Source: Oxalobacteraceae bacterium UBA5157
GTDB lineage: Bacteria > Pseudomonadota > Gammaproteobacteria > Burkholderiales > Burkholderiaceae_D
DNA: 18,466 nucleotides
Reading direction: 5' to 3'
NCBI GenBank assembly: GCA_002415335.1
Contig: DHXL01000064.1
Coordinates: forward strand, 1 to 18,466
Shown in pieces: positions 1 to 6,671 of this stretch. The notes beneath the pieces were generated by a model, which searched no databases, was not told the DNA's origin, and worked only from the letters and a program-made list of their open reading frames with translations. Position 1 is the stretch's first letter. Each line of letters begins with the position of its first letter. The translations under genes and the position numbers were made by a program.

Positions 1-177
1 TCAATGTCCGGGCGCGGCAACCTTTCAACCGTTGTCGTCGGCATCGCCAAAAGGGACGGGCAAGCTCGTCACGGCGGATCTGGACGATGTCCAAGATGTA
101 TTTGACGAAAATGAGGTTGAGTATCAAAACCAAAATTCGCCCCTGATTTTGACTGCTCTCTTTCCACTGAGCCGTAG
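1..177. other. Window-edge stretch without a clear gene
   Basis: No convincing gene is visible here. On the minus strand a frame stays open from a possible TTG at 133 to the window edge. It has a fair AGGGG ribosome-binding sequence at 140-144. Its translation begins with a hydrophobic run (MVLILNLIFVKYILDIV) and then becomes very Arg-rich. It could be the start of a small membrane protein downstream of the hydrolase, or chance. The plus-strand frames show no family I recognise. Confidence 0.2.
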
Positions 178-903
178 TTACAGGGAGTCGACAAAATACC
201 CGATGGCCCGCGCGAGCCGGACAGGATCTTTTGCCATCGGATTGTGGCCTGTATCCAGCCATTCTTCTCGTTGCGCACCTGGAATGCGCTGCGACAATTG
301 CCTGCCGTGGCTGATTGGACACTGGTCGTCGTCGGCTCCATGAATGATCAATGCAGGCATCAAGATTCTTGACAATGACTCTCGAAAATCAGCTTGCTTG
401 ACATGCTGCCAACTCGCGGCCACAGCATGCGGCTCGGCAGCCTCGATGAGCGACAGGCGTTTGCCTCTCTCCCGTGCTTCGTCGGCAACTTCCTCCGCCG
501 TCGTTCCATTGAACCAGCGTGCTTCATCACCGACGCACGGACTGCCACTGACAAGAACCAGCCCACGTAATTCCGGGTGCGGATGGCGACGCAACAGTTC
601 AAGCGTGACTGATACGCCCATGCTCCACGCAACGATTACGGCGGTGCGATTGATCATCTCCAGCACGGCAGAGAGATCGGATGCGAACTCACTTAAGCGA
701 TAAGCATCGGCATCCGCCGGAGTCACCGATTCGGACCGTCCCCGCAGATTCGGCATGACAACTCTGTATCGAGGAGAAAGCAATGGCGCTACCGTGTCCC
801 ACGTCCTGGCAGTGCCTTGAATCCCGTGCAGTAAAACAATCGGTGCACCTGCACCTTGCTCCGCGTACGAAACGGCGCCGTTAATGGTCTCAATGATTGG
901 CAT
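178..903 (-). CDS. Alpha/beta-fold hydrolase (enol-lactonase/esterase-like)
   Basis: This 241-residue protein has the full layout of a soluble alpha/beta hydrolase. There is an oxyanion HG at 26-27 (LLHGIQG) and the nucleophile elbow AWSMG with Ser94. The acid is probably Asp192 within HGADDD, and the catalytic His220 sits in DTGHNPM. Length and style resemble 3-oxoadipate enol-lactonase (PcaD)-like enzymes, but this fold hydrolyses many esters and lactones, so the substrate is not assigned. I chose the ATG at 903 because the domain begins there (MPIIETINGAVSYAEQG) and a GAGA motif lies about 8 bases upstream. The frame extends to 999, but that extension lacks family character and would overlap the promoter. 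The gene is divergent from the iron-type alcohol dehydrogenase, and the palindrome between them could control both. Confidence 0.85.
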   Translation of the reverse strand: MPIIETINGAVSYAEQGAGAPIVLLHGIQGTARTWDTVAPLLSPRYRVVMPNLRGRSESVTPADADAYRLSEFASDLSAVLEMINRTAVIVAWSMGVSVTLELLRRHPHPELRGLVLVSGSPCVGDEARWFNGTTAEEVADEARERGKRLSLIEAAEPHAVAASWQHVKQADFRESLSRILMPALIIHGADDDQCPISHGRQLSQRIPGAQREEWLDTGHNPMAKDPVRLARAIGYFVDSL

Positions 904-964
904 GGATTTATCTCGCGGTCGATGAAGTTGGAAAAGCAGGCCATGTTCTTGTTGCGCCAAATCG

Positions 965-993
965 TTGACCTGTTGCATACGAATACATATAAT
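965..993 (+). promoter_or_regulatory. Sigma-70 promoter for the iron-type alcohol dehydrogenase
   Basis: A TTGACC -35 box (965-970), a 17-bp spacer and a perfect TATAAT -10 box (988-993). Transcription would start near 1000, inside the 24-bp palindrome. The leader is short, with GAGGAAG about 5 bases before the ATG at 1043. Near-consensus strength plus an overlapping palindrome is typical of a promoter held off by a repressor. Confidence 0.75.
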
Positions 994-1017
994 ATACAAC
1001 TAACATATTAGGTGTAT
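994..1017. promoter_or_regulatory. Candidate operator 1 (24-bp palindrome)
   Basis: The halves read ATACAACTAACA and TATTAGGTGTAT, and 10 of 12 base pairs are symmetric. The flanking pair 993/1018 is also symmetric, as is 992/1019. The site begins right after the -10 box and covers the predicted start of transcription. It also contains a possible -10 of the divergent hydrolase promoter. It matches the palindrome at 3710-3733 in 17 of 24 positions, and six of the seven differences are transitions. Binding by the GntR protein encoded at 2468-3205 is inferred from proximity. Confidence 0.65.
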
Positions 1018-1030
1018 ATAAATTATTCAA
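1002..1030 (-). promoter_or_regulatory. Possible promoter for the alpha/beta hydrolase
   Basis: On the minus strand, TTGAAT (1030-1025), 17 bp, then TATGTT (1007-1002); each box matches consensus in four of six positions. The -10 lies inside operator 1, so a bound protein could block both divergent genes. The leader to the ATG at 903 would be about 90 bases. Confidence 0.35.
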
Positions 1031-1042
1031 GAGGAAGCGCCC

Positions 1043-2284
1043 ATGTTTTCGTCCGATAAAGTTTTCATGGCCATGCCATCGCGCATTATCTTCGGCTCCG
1101 GAGAGCGGGTCGCAATGCCACCACTTCTTAAAAAGCTCGGCTATCGCAACGCGCTCGTTGTAACGGACAAATTCTTCACGGGTCCCACCAGCACGATCAT
1201 CAGCGACCTGGTCGCCGGGCTGGCGCGGGCTGGTATCGCCAGCATCGTGTTCGACGGTGGTCTGCCGGATCCGAGTGTGAGTCTTTGCGTAAGTGCGCGC
1301 CAGTGGGCACTCGACCATGCGTCGGCCGAATCGTTTGATCACGTGATCGCAGTGGGTGGCGGCAGCAATATCGATCTTGCCAAGGTCATCAGCGTCACAC
1401 TGAAGTATGGCGGTCATCCCGAAGATTACATTGGCGAGGGCCGCTTGCCTGGCAAGCCGCTTCCATTGGTTGCCATTCCGACGACTTCAGGCGCCGGGTC
1501 TGAACTTACTCCAGGCGCGATTCTAGTTAGCGATAGGGCCGCTACGAAGGTGGCGCTGATGGACAATGATTTGCGTCCCGACATCGTGGTAATCGATCCG
1601 GATCTGACCTTATCCTGCCCGCCCAAGGTAACGGCCGACGCGGGTATCGACGCGCTGACGCATGCCATCGAGTCGTATCTGACTTGCGATTCAGAGTATT
1701 TCGATCGGGGTGGAAATCCGGATCCAGGCTATAGCGGGCGTAACCACATCACGAAGTTGATGGCGGGCGAAGCCATCCGGTTGTGCTTTGCCCACCTTTC
1801 ACCGGCGTACGAAATCGGTTCCGACCTGGAGGCGCGTACTGGCATGGCCTACGGAAGTTTGCTGGCCGCATTTTCATACGCGAGCGCCGGTCTGAATGCG
1901 GTGCACGCACTCGCGTATGCGCTGGCCAATTTGACGCATGCGACCCACGGCAGCACCAATGCGGTGTTTCTGCCTTACGTAATGGATGCGCTGCGCCATG
2001 TGCGCTCGGCCGACATCGCAGCGATCGGTCGTCTGGCCGGGCTCACCGGCGCCGATGAGGCGGACCTCGCAAGACGCGTAGTCGCCCACACACGCGATCT
2101 GGTCCACGCGGTCGGTATCCCGACCACGCTTCGGCAATTTGGGGTACAGGAATATGATCTAGCGGCGCTGGTGGAGAATGGCCTGGGCGTGACAAGGTTG
2201 ACGAAAGCATTCCCGATCCAGCCGGCCGCCAACGCGTACCGTACGATCGTACAAAATGCCTTCGATGGTACGCTCGGCGACTAG
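1043..2284 (+). CDS. Iron-containing (group III) alcohol dehydrogenase
   Basis: This 413-residue cytoplasmic protein belongs to the Fe-ADH family, which oxidises alcohols or reduces aldehydes/ketones with NAD(P) and a divalent metal. The N-terminal domain carries the dinucleotide motif GGGSNIDLAK (105-114), followed by PTTSGAGSE (146-154). The C-terminal helical domain has the expected metal ligands Asp203 and His207 (DALTHAIESY), His288 (AVHALAY) and His302 (THGSTNA). Tyr292 stands where E. coli FucO has His267; a Tyr there also occurs in the hydroxyacid-oxoacid transhydrogenase branch. A loop near 216-235 (EYFDRGGNPDPGYSG) resembles that branch more than FucO. The substrate is unknown: 4-hydroxybutyrate-type, maleylacetate-type and simple alcohols are all possible. 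The start is supported by GAGGAAG just upstream. Promoter and operator positions suggest repression relieved by a substrate. Confidence 0.9.
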   Translation: MFSSDKVFMAMPSRIIFGSGERVAMPPLLKKLGYRNALVVTDKFFTGPTSTIISDLVAGLARAGIASIVFDGGLPDPSVSLCVSARQWALDHASAESFDHVIAVGGGSNIDLAKVISVTLKYGGHPEDYIGEGRLPGKPLPLVAIPTTSGAGSELTPGAILVSDRAATKVALMDNDLRPDIVVIDPDLTLSCPPKVTADAGIDALTHAIESYLTCDSEYFDRGGNPDPGYSGRNHITKLMAGEAIRLCFAHLSPAYEIGSDLEARTGMAYGSLLAAFSYASAGLNAVHALAYALANLTHATHGSTNAVFLPYVMDALRHVRSADIAAIGRLAGLTGADEADLARRVVAHTRDLVHAVGIPTTLRQFGVQEYDLAALVENGLGVTRLTKAFPIQPAANAYRTIVQNAFDGTLGD

Positions 2285-2325
2285 GGGTTTAACTTTTTAA
2301 CCATATCATGGATGAAATACTGATT

Positions 2326-2357
2326 TTGCATGAAACGAGCACCTGATTTTATATAAT
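2326..2357 (+). promoter_or_regulatory. Possible promoter of the GntR gene
   Basis: A perfect TATAAT at 2352-2357 lies 111 bases before the chosen start of the regulator. The nearest TTG box is TTGCAT at 2326-2331, but its 20-bp spacing is too long, so the -35 is weak or an activator helps. CTGAT/ATCAG repeats lie around it (2343, 2363, 2382), but I find no copy of the 24-bp operator here. Confidence 0.35.
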
Positions 2358-2467
2358 CATTTCTGATACTTGAAAACAGAATCAGCGCGTTACCGGCTGG
2401 GTACGTAGTGAAAAAATATGGTAATCGGGGAGCCGGTTGCAAGCGCAAATCGGGGGAAACGTGTTTC

Positions 2468-3205
2468 ATGAAAAAGGGACTGACGATGGCACAAACTACC
2501 AGCAGCAAAGCGAGCATCACCAAAAATGCCCGGTTCGTACCCGCTGCGCATACTCCTGAACCCCAATTGAGCCTGACCGAAAGAGCTTATGCGGATCTGG
2601 AAGAACTGATTGTGACGCTGCAACTGCCGCCTGGAAGTACAGTGTCTGAAGTGGGTTTGAGTACGCGTCTGGGGATAGGCAGAACACCGATCCGCGAAGC
2701 ACTCCAGAGGCTGGCACGGGAGCGATTGGTCGTTATTCTGCCGCAGCGAGGAATTATCGTTTCAGAGATCAATGTAGGAAGTCAGTTAAAGGTTCTCGAA
2801 CTGCGGCGTGAACTTGAGCGCCTGACCGCCAAAAGCGCCGCGCGCCGTGCCTCGGAAGACGAGCTGAAGCGATTCAGGGAAATCGCAAGGGAACTCAAAA
2901 AGGCATCGAAAACGAATGATGAAATAACCTTCATGCGCCTGGATCGAGAATTTAACTTGCTCGCTGCTGCGGCCGCTCGAAATGAATTCATTTCGAGCTC
3001 AATGGGCCTGATCCATTCTCTGTCACGCCGGTTTTGGTACATTCACTACAAGAAGGTTGCCGACATGCCGCTGGCCGCCCGATTGCATGCCGATGTCGCG
3101 ATGGCGATCGCCAATCGGGATGAAGTTGCCGCGGAAAAGGCATCGGATGCGTTGCTCGATTATCTGGAAGAGTTCACTCGGGCTACTCTCGATTCGGGAA
3201 TGTAA
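2468..3205 (+). CDS. GntR-family regulator, FCD (FadR/VanR) subfamily
   Basis: The 245-residue protein has a winged helix-turn-helix at about 35-100 (LTERAYADLEELI, then IGRTPIREALQRL, then LPQRGIIVSEI), the DNA-binding signature of GntR proteins. An all-helical FCD effector domain follows at about 108-240. FCD domains usually bind a metal with one Asp and three His that help hold a carboxylate ligand. Here Asp159 and His207 (ARLHADVAMAI) remain. The position after Phe162 is Asn163 rather than His, and the last His position appears to be Asp231, so metal binding may be lost or altered. I chose the ATG at 2468, with GGGGGAAA 8 bases upstream; ATG 2486 with AAGGGA is an equally possible start, and a GTG at 2408 less so. 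It is the only transcription factor seen in the window and lies between two genes that share an operator. Confidence 0.88.
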   Translation: MKKGLTMAQTTSSKASITKNARFVPAAHTPEPQLSLTERAYADLEELIVTLQLPPGSTVSEVGLSTRLGIGRTPIREALQRLARERLVVILPQRGIIVSEINVGSQLKVLELRRELERLTAKSAARRASEDELKRFREIARELKKASKTNDEITFMRLDREFNLLAAAAARNEFISSSMGLIHSLSRRFWYIHYKKVADMPLAARLHADVAMAIANRDEVAAEKASDALLDYLEEFTRATLDSGM

Positions 3206-3674
3206 ACCCACTGCACGATATTTGATGATCGATGCCGTTAGACCTTTTCGTCGAAGCCGGCTGACTTGACGCGCTAACGCGTGAAGTCACGACTGGGAAG
3301 AGCATGATCTGCCTGTCGACCAGGATACCTAGATCCCCAATGGGCTCGTTGCGGGTTTGTTTGCCCGGATCACGCCTGCACTAACATGCGTGCGATTCAG
3401 TTGCTCCGCATGTCACATCCTTGAAGAGCGCCTTGCAATAGGGCGTATCGATCAGCGCCCGCTTTCCCTTCGCCATATCCTTACGAACCTGTCCGGTCGA
3501 GATCGATCATGCGCCGTTAACCGTTCACCGCCCAAATTTGCGCGCCTGGCAGGATAAAACCGGCGGCGCAACGCCGCCTTGCCGAAAGAAAGCGGCGCTT
3601 GTTGTTGCCTGCGCCACCAAATCACATCTCTAGACACAGCATCAAAACCCTGTCAATGCAAAACATTAAAAACC
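3206..3674. other. Long intergenic region, possible gene remnants
   Basis: No intact gene is seen. On the minus strand a 31-codon frame (3476-3381) begins MAKGKRALIDTPYCKALFK, directly after another short frame ending in TAA. They could be scraps of decayed genes, but I recognise no family. GGCGGCG-CAA-CGCCGCC at 3562-3578 forms a small hairpin; on the minus strand it is followed by GGTTTTAT, resembling a weak terminator with no gene to serve. ACTAACAT at 3380-3387 repeats the half-site sequence of operator 1. Confidence 0.4.
3262..3289 (+). terminator. Hairpin after the GntR gene (no U-tract)
   Basis: TGACTTGACGCG pairs with CGCGTGAAGTCA across a CTAA loop. Eleven of 12 pairs match, and the hairpin lies 57 bases after the stop codon. 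No T-run follows, so it may only stabilise the 3' end or mark a Rho-type end. Confidence 0.3.
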
Positions 3675-3703
3675 TTGACCCAAATCAAATTTTGAAATAT
3701 ATT
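3675..3703 (+). promoter_or_regulatory. Sigma-70 promoter for the MFS transporter
   Basis: TTGACC (3675-3680), a 17-bp spacer and TATATT (3698-3703). The -35 box and spacing are identical to those of the dehydrogenase promoter at 965-993. The predicted start, near 3710, falls at the left edge of operator 2. The resulting leader to the transporter ATG is unusually long, about 280 bases. Confidence 0.7.
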
Positions 3704-3709
3704 TTGCAC

Positions 3710-3733
3710 ATACGACTGATATGTCAGTCGTAT
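3710..3733. promoter_or_regulatory. Candidate operator 2 (24-bp palindrome)
   Basis: The halves read ATACGACTGATA and TGTCAGTCGTAT, and 11 of 12 pairs are symmetric. The flanking pairs 3709/3734 and 3708/3735 also match. It lies 6 bases after the -10 box. With operator 1 it gives the consensus halves ATACRACTRAYA and TRTYAGKYGTAT. The site would block or delay transcription of the transporter when bound. Confidence 0.68.
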
Positions 3734-3734
3734 G

Positions 3735-3988
3735 TTGCTGGTTTCGGTTTGCGAGGCAGGTGGCTTTGGTTGATCGTGTGTGTGAATGGCGGCTGTGGGG
3801 CGACATGATCACAGCCTTCAGCAGAGCGACTGACGGATGGACCTGAAACGCGCCATTTCGCTTTACCCAAAAAATAGGTGTCTGGTACCGCTCCCGACAA
3901 CAAGTTCCCGGGCATTCAACAGGTGCTCCGGCAATACACAAGAGCAGAGACAACAAACAGCTCATTCCAGAAAGGCAGGAGACAAGTT
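3735..3988 (+). other. Long leader of the MFS gene
   Basis: About 250 bases between operator 2 and the transporter start. It contains a perfect 7-bp hairpin, GGCTGTG (3791-3797) with CACAGCC (3810-3816). It also has short ATG-initiated frames, for example 15 codons from 3786, without good ribosome-binding sites. I recognise no known riboswitch class. An in-frame extension of the transporter reaches 3878 but lacks family character. Confidence 0.35.
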
Positions 3989-5368
3989 ATGGATAGATTA
4001 CCAATTGCCGGGCTCAGATACGGCATCGCACAGAGGATGGAAAGACTGCCGCTGACGTCGTATCAGAAGTCGATTTTCCTGATTATTGCAACGGCATGGT
4101 TTTTTGACTCCATGGATTTGGGAATGATGACATTCATTCTCGGCTCAATCAAAGTCGAATTCGGTTTGAGCACGGCACAGACCGGATTGCTGGGCAGTGC
4201 CAGCTTTCTCGGGATGTTTCTAGGTGCCGCCACGTCGGGCATGCTCGCTGACAAATTCGGACGCCGCATTGTTTTCCAGTGGAGCATGGTCTTCTGGGGC
4301 GCGGGTAGTTTTCTTTGCGCTTCGGCCGGAAGCTTTGAGCACTTGGTCCTGTTCCGCATATTGCTCGGGTTCGGCATGGGAATGGAGTTTCCAATCGGGC
4401 AATCGATGGTTTCCGAAATGCTTCCTGCCAAACAGCGCGGCCGCTATGTAGCGATGCTGGAAGGCTTCTGGCCGATCGGATTCATAGCCGCCGGCATCCT
4501 CGCCTATTTCATTTTGCCGGTCGGCGGCTGGCGAATGGTATTTTTGGCACTCGGTATCCCGTCGATTTTTGTGTTGATCGTGCGTCGTTATGTTCCCGAG
4601 TCGCCGCGCTGGCTTGAAGATGCAGGCAGGCATGAGGAGGCAGATCTGGTCATGTCGCAGATCGAGGAGAAAGTTCGTCGGGCTCAGGGCCATCGAAACC
4701 TTCCGGACCCGGAGCCAATTGTTCAACAGTTATCGAACAAGATCAGGCGCTTCTCTTTTAATGAACTGTGGGCAGAAGGGTACAAACGCCGCACCCTAAT
4801 GTTATGGGCGCTGTGGTTCTTCGCCTTGCTGGGTTATTACGGTATCACGACATGGTTGGGCGCGCTGTTGCAACAGGCAGGATATCCGGTGACGAAATCT
4901 GTCTTCTACACCATTCTCATCTCGCTTGCGGGTATTCCCGGCTTCATCACCTCTGCCTACTTGCTCGAGCTATGGGGACGCAAACCGACGCTCGTTCTGA
5001 TGTTGCTCGGAAGCGCCATTTCGGCATTTTTTTACGGCAGCACGGCCGCGAATGTCGGGAGTCAGACGCAGTTGATCGCCTTTGGTCTTTCAATGCAGTT
5101 TTTCATGTTCGGGATGTGGTCGGTGCTGTATGCCTATACGCCGGAACTTTATCCGACCCGGGCGCGCGCAACCGGCGCGGGTTTTGCCTCATCCATCGGG
5201 CGGTTAGGATCCTTGCTGGGGCCGCTGATCATCGGCGTCGTGCTCCCGACCACCGGTCAGATCGGCGTATTTAGTCTGGGGGCCGCGTCCTTCATTGTGG
5301 CAGCCATGGTCGTTTTACTGTTCGGGGTCGAAACCAAGGGGAAGAAGCTGGAAGAAATATCCGCGTGA
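3989..5368 (+). CDS. MFS transporter, metabolite:H+ symporter type
   Basis: The 459-residue inner-membrane protein should have 12 helices with a central cytoplasmic loop at about 205-265. Motifs in order: Asp40 and Asp43 in helix 1 (WFFDSMDLGMM), GMLADKFGRR (84-93) in loop 2-3, RILLGFGMGMEFPIGQS (123-139), PESPRWLEDAGR (203-214), WGRKPT (329-334), YTPELYPTRARATG (383-396) and the terminal ETKGKKLEEI (448-457). This set marks the sugar-porter-like branch containing niacin transporter NiaP and transporters of aromatic or small organic acids. A carboxylated substrate is therefore likely, but its identity is not visible. ATG 3989 is preceded by AGGAGA with 6-base spacing. The gene shares promoter design and operator with the dehydrogenase at 1043, which suggests it imports the substrate of that pathway. 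Confidence 0.88.
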   Translation: MDRLPIAGLRYGIAQRMERLPLTSYQKSIFLIIATAWFFDSMDLGMMTFILGSIKVEFGLSTAQTGLLGSASFLGMFLGAATSGMLADKFGRRIVFQWSMVFWGAGSFLCASAGSFEHLVLFRILLGFGMGMEFPIGQSMVSEMLPAKQRGRYVAMLEGFWPIGFIAAGILAYFILPVGGWRMVFLALGIPSIFVLIVRRYVPESPRWLEDAGRHEEADLVMSQIEEKVRRAQGHRNLPDPEPIVQQLSNKIRRFSFNELWAEGYKRRTLMLWALWFFALLGYYGITTWLGALLQQAGYPVTKSVFYTILISLAGIPGFITSAYLLELWGRKPTLVLMLLGSAISAFFYGSTAANVGSQTQLIAFGLSMQFFMFGMWSVLYAYTPELYPTRARATGAGFASSIGRLGSLLGPLIIGVVLPTTGQIGVFSLGAASFIVAAMVVLLFGVETKGKKLEEISA

Positions 5369-5399
5369 CGTCTGCTCCACTTTAAGTGAAAAACGGTTC

Positions 5400-5435
5400 G
5401 CAAGCGCCTCGCGTTCATGAACACAAGGCGCTTGC
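5400..5435. terminator. Strong hairpin after the MFS gene (no U-tract)
   Basis: GCAAGCGCCT (5400-5409) pairs perfectly with AGGCGCTTGC (5426-5435). The 16-base loop itself contains the palindrome GTTCATGAAC (5413-5422). It lies 31 bases after the stop codon and is probably a transcript end. On the plus strand no T-run follows. On the minus strand a TTTTT lies downstream, but no minus-strand gene is seen here. Confidence 0.4.
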
Positions 5436-5549
5436 TCTAGGTACGAACGGTGGATACGCCTATCAATACCGATTTGCCGCACCGCGCCGCGCCACGCAGG
5501 CGTGCCCGAGAGCTGCGTGCTGTTCAATGAAGAAGACGCGCGCTTTTAC

Positions 5550-5596
5550 TATATTCGCGCCATGTTAGTGGCGCATAACTAACATACCAGTAGTGC
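5550..5596 (+). promoter_or_regulatory. Promoter/operator region of the fatty acid hydroxylase gene
   Basis: TATATT at 5550-5555 is a possible -10; no good -35 is seen 17 bp upstream. Downstream is a perfect inverted repeat, ATGTTAGT (5562-5569) and ACTAACAT (5578-5585). The second arm starts the core ACTAACATACCAGT (5578-5591), which fits the operator 1/2 core in 13 of 14 positions. The full 24-mer window 5573-5596 fits in 17 of 24. The first arm equals the right half of the same operator, in a window (5551-5574) centred 22 bp away, about two helical turns. Two regulator dimers could sit side by side, one touching the -10. Confidence 0.4.
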
Positions 5597-5618
5597 ATGA
5601 GTCACCAGGAGGTCCATC

Positions 5619-6425
5619 ATGATGTCTGAACGTCAGCGGAAGTTTCGAGAAAACTACAAATCGAATATCAGCCCGTTTTATAACGGCCTGCTTCACATCT
5701 CGGTTATGTACGGAGTCGGCATCGCAGCAATCTATTACTGCGTAAGCCGATTGAACAATCCAACATGGGAGTGGCTTTTGGCAATCCCGGTTTTCCTCGC
5801 GGGAAATTTCATCGAATGGTTCATGCATCGATTCGTGATGCACCGCAGGATAGACGTGTACGCGCTGCGTGCCATTTACGAGCGGCACACGCGCGAACAT
5901 CATCAATACTTCACCGACAATGAACCGACGATTGATACAATGCGGGAATTCCGAATCGTATTTTTCCCATGGCGGGTGTTGATCACGCTGGGCGTATTTG
6001 GCACGATGTTTGGCTTTCTTGCATCTAGGGTTTTGAATCTGAATGCAGGTTACATATTGTTCACGACAATGGTTGTTCAGTATTTGATTTACGAGAGTTT
6101 CCATTATTGCTGCCACGTGCACGAGAACTGGTTTGTCCGGAACGTCCCTTTTATCAATACGATCCGCCGTCATCATACGGCCCATCATAATCAAGGCATC
6201 ATGATGAAATACAACATGAATTTGACCTTGCCGATCACGGATTGGTTAATGGGAAGCTCCGACTTGCGCCGCGGTCTTCTCGGACACCTTTTCAACGGAT
6301 ACAGTGAAAAGCATGTGAAGGAAGAGTTGCGGCCCTTGATTGCGCGATTCAAGATGGATGACTCGCGCGTGACGCTCGATGGCCCGCAACTCACCAGAGA
6401 GGAAGAACGCGTAATGACCGCTTGA
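5619..6425 (+). CDS. Membrane fatty acid hydroxylase/sterol desaturase family protein
   Basis: This 268-residue integral membrane protein carries the histidine clusters of the di-iron hydroxylase superfamily: HRFVMH (70-75), HTREHH (90-95), FHYCCHVHE (161-169) and RRHHTAHHN (183-191). Hydrophobic helices lie at about 28-65 and 118-160. Family members hydroxylate or desaturate lipids, sterols or carotenoids using O2 at the membrane. The substrate here is unknown, and the small size suits bacterial members. The start has a textbook AGGAGG 6 bases before tandem ATGs at 5619 and 5622; either could be used. A partial copy of the neighbouring operators lies just upstream, tying it loosely to the transporter and dehydrogenase. 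A methyltransferase follows after 246 bases. No redox partner gene is visible nearby. Confidence 0.85.
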   Translation: MMSERQRKFRENYKSNISPFYNGLLHISVMYGVGIAAIYYCVSRLNNPTWEWLLAIPVFLAGNFIEWFMHRFVMHRRIDVYALRAIYERHTREHHQYFTDNEPTIDTMREFRIVFFPWRVLITLGVFGTMFGFLASRVLNLNAGYILFTTMVVQYLIYESFHYCCHVHENWFVRNVPFINTIRRHHTAHHNQGIMMKYNMNLTLPITDWLMGSSDLRRGLLGHLFNGYSEKHVKEELRPLIARFKMDDSRVTLDGPQLTREEERVMTA

Positions 6426-6472
6426 AAATTCTTTCGCGCCAGTGCCGCAGCACCGGCCGAAATTTGGCAACT

Positions 6473-6500
6473 TTGAATTCGCAAGCGAAGCAACGATAAA
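6473..6500 (+). promoter_or_regulatory. Weak promoter candidate for the methyltransferase
   Basis: TTGAAT (6473-6478), a 16-bp spacer and GATAAA (6495-6500), each with four of six consensus matches. It would give a leader of about 165 bases. I see no copy of the 24-bp operator between 6426 and 6671, so this gene may be outside the proposed regulon or read through from upstream. Confidence 0.25.
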
Positions 6501-6671
6501 AGATTCATTCACACGCCCTAACAGTCCAATTTCTCTGTTTCGGCGCGATCCAAAATTCAGTGCAGGGCCAGTTTATGAAACATTCAGGCTAAAGATGGCA
6601 CTAAACTACGCGAAATAAAAAAAGAGCTTATCCACGATCGACGCAACGATACAACAAGGCAGAGGTAATCA

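Noticed and set aside
2314..2390. Possible autoregulatory copy of the 24-bp operator before the GntR gene
   Set aside because: CTGAT and ATCAG words recur, but the best windows fit only about 10-11 of 24 positions and are not symmetric at the right spacing.
3381..3476. 31-codon minus-strand frame as a real small gene
   Set aside because: The AAGGA ribosome-binding motif is only about one base from the ATG, no family is seen and no promoter is evident; it is kept only as a possible remnant.
5565..6194. 209-codon minus-strand frame inside the hydroxylase gene
   Set aside because: It is antisense to a gene with clear histidine motifs and a strong ribosome-binding site; composition is shadow-like.
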